Assembly (NCBI GenBank): GCA_950295325.1 | Contig: OX485804.1 | Location: 29,452,001-29,512,000, forward strand | Direction: 5' to 3' | DNA length: 60,000 nt | From: Polytrichum commune | Lineage: Eukaryota > Streptophyta > Polytrichopsida > Polytrichales > Polytrichaceae | Shown: positions 58,964 to 60,000 of the stretch, piece after piece | Layout: every line of letters starts with the position of its first letter | Position numbering within the stretch: the first letter of the stretch is position 1 | Translations under genes and position numbers: made by a program | The notes under the pieces: generated by a model | The model's database searches: none | What the model was told of the DNA's origin: nothing | What the model saw: only the letters and a program-made list of their open reading frames with translations

Positions 58964-59690
58964 TCATTTCACAACCTTGTGCAGTGCTGTCTCACCTCCA
59001 CCTCCTTCAGCCACTTTATCACCAGGCAAATCTGTGAAGATGAATCTCTTCTTGCCTATTATCAAACTCACTGCCTCCTTCAAGCTGTGGCAGTGCAGCC
59101 TTGATGAGTTCTTGAATCTCAACACAGACTTCACAGTAAAACAACATTCTCTGCCAGTGAATTTAACAAACTCCAGGAACTTTATCACATTGACTGGATC
59201 ATCACAGCTGCAATGAAATGAATCTGAGAACGAGGAACCCGTTGGCTTCACTGTCGTACACACAACTGTCTCATTGTAGAAGTCATACAGCAAATCCACC
59301 TCAGAGTCAAGGAGATTTATGTTGTAATCAATCTTGCATTCCATCCCTGGGTCAATGTTGAGATAAGACATACTTTTTGAGATAAGACATAAAACTGATA
59401 TACCACATCTTCTTTGTCGTGAAGGACGTATCCCTCTTGAGTCAGGTTTTTAATGACCCCTTCTTCCTGGTTTGATACCACTATTGTACAGTTTAGAAAA
59501 TCGGTGCATGGGAACAATATGCCATTCCCTTCTTCTAAAATCTCTTCAGTCATGATTTTATAGTGCTTGAAAGGGTTGCATAACATGGACTTGCCGATGG
59601 TGCAAAGATAGTCATAATACTTCTCTTTGCTACCGCCATGAAGGTTATCATGAAGGGCATCTAGGATCCTCAACAATTTAGACCTGGGGG
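58964..59690 (-). CDS. Unrecognised protein-coding region, frameshifted or spliced
   Basis: Two long frames on the minus strand: 59317-59676 (LRILDALHDNLHGGSKEKYY ... LQ-type acidic/aromatic) and 58964-59371 (ends FTDLPGDKVAEGGGG). An acceptor-like CTCCCCCAG precedes the first at about 59688. Where they meet, a 14-base string ATGTCTTATCTCAA is repeated after 19 bp, so a 19-bp tandem duplication may have broken one gene; alternatively a tiny intron. Domain not recognised. It could be host or transposon. Confidence 0.4.
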
Positions 59691-59767
59691 AGGTAAAAAA
59701 ACTCGAAAAGAGCGACGAGATTGGGGATTAGAGTAAGTGACATCACTATTGTAAATAACTTGATCCG

Positions 59768-59992
59768 TCATCTCCTATTGGTGTTGTAATATTCCTCTAG
59801 TATTGCCTCTAAAGAGGCATAGAAAATCAAGACTGCTAGTAGGTTCATTTTCTGTAGAATACCGGCGCAATAATTTAGTCGTATTTTACTCACTCGCTTT
59901 CTCTGAACTTTGGTCCTCCAAAACAACAGTTCCAAGGGGGTTGATAGGGCCAGATGAATCTCCAATATAATATTATTGAACACGCAATTCAC
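59768..59992 (-). other. Right edge: short frame of unknown status
   Basis: A 74-codon frame rich in hydrophobic residues with no recognised motif; the window ends here. It may be an upstream exon of the preceding gene. Confidence 0.2.
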
Positions 59993-60000
59993 ATGGGAAC

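Overview
The window is nuclear DNA of a land plant. The evidence is spliced genes with GT-AG introns, a GDSL esterase and a plastid-type SpoU methyltransferase of plant kind, a tRNA-iMet primer-binding site (TGGTATCAGAGC) typical of plant LTR retrotransposons, and SWIM/Ulp1-type Mutator-like elements. The sequence does not settle which lineage. A non-seed plant is a guess, not a result.

Layout. 0.07-2.4 kb: five 5' exons of a GDSL esterase/lipase (minus; its 3' end lies off the left edge). 2.4-7.4 kb: repeats, including a nested pair of MITEs (a PIF/Harbinger-type MITE inside a hAT-type MITE). 7.5-11.4 kb: a tRNA (cytidine-34 2'-O) methyltransferase gene (plus) with a tandem array in its 5' part. 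12.1-12.4 kb: a perfect 137-bp-arm hairpin. 12.8-19.6 kb: three full copies of a 90-residue cysteine-rich small protein gene plus a coding-less relic of its 3' flank, interspersed with more hAT-type MITEs. 20-28 kb: AT-rich, gene-poor repeat relics. 28.2-32.4 kb: a complete ten-exon TBC (Rab-GAP) gene (minus) that looks functional and contains one likely GC-AG intron. 33-60 kb: transposon territory. It holds an array of short hairpins with a constant AGAC loop, a SWIM-domain Mutator-like ORF, a 210-bp tandem array with two palindromes per unit, a decayed gene with a DGNHR motif, a truncated gypsy gag-protease fused to a Mutator transposase fragment, an Ulp1-like protease gene, two solo LTRs with perfect 5-bp target duplications, and broken fragments of two host genes (Pescadillo and a GNOM-type ARF-GEF) beside a gypsy reverse-transcriptase fragment.

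Only the GDSL, methyltransferase, small-protein and TBC genes look like intact host genes. They are not functionally linked in any way I can see. The most unusual structures are the small-protein family, the constant-loop hairpin array, the perfect hairpin, and the two captured host-gene fragments near Mutator-like coding remnants.
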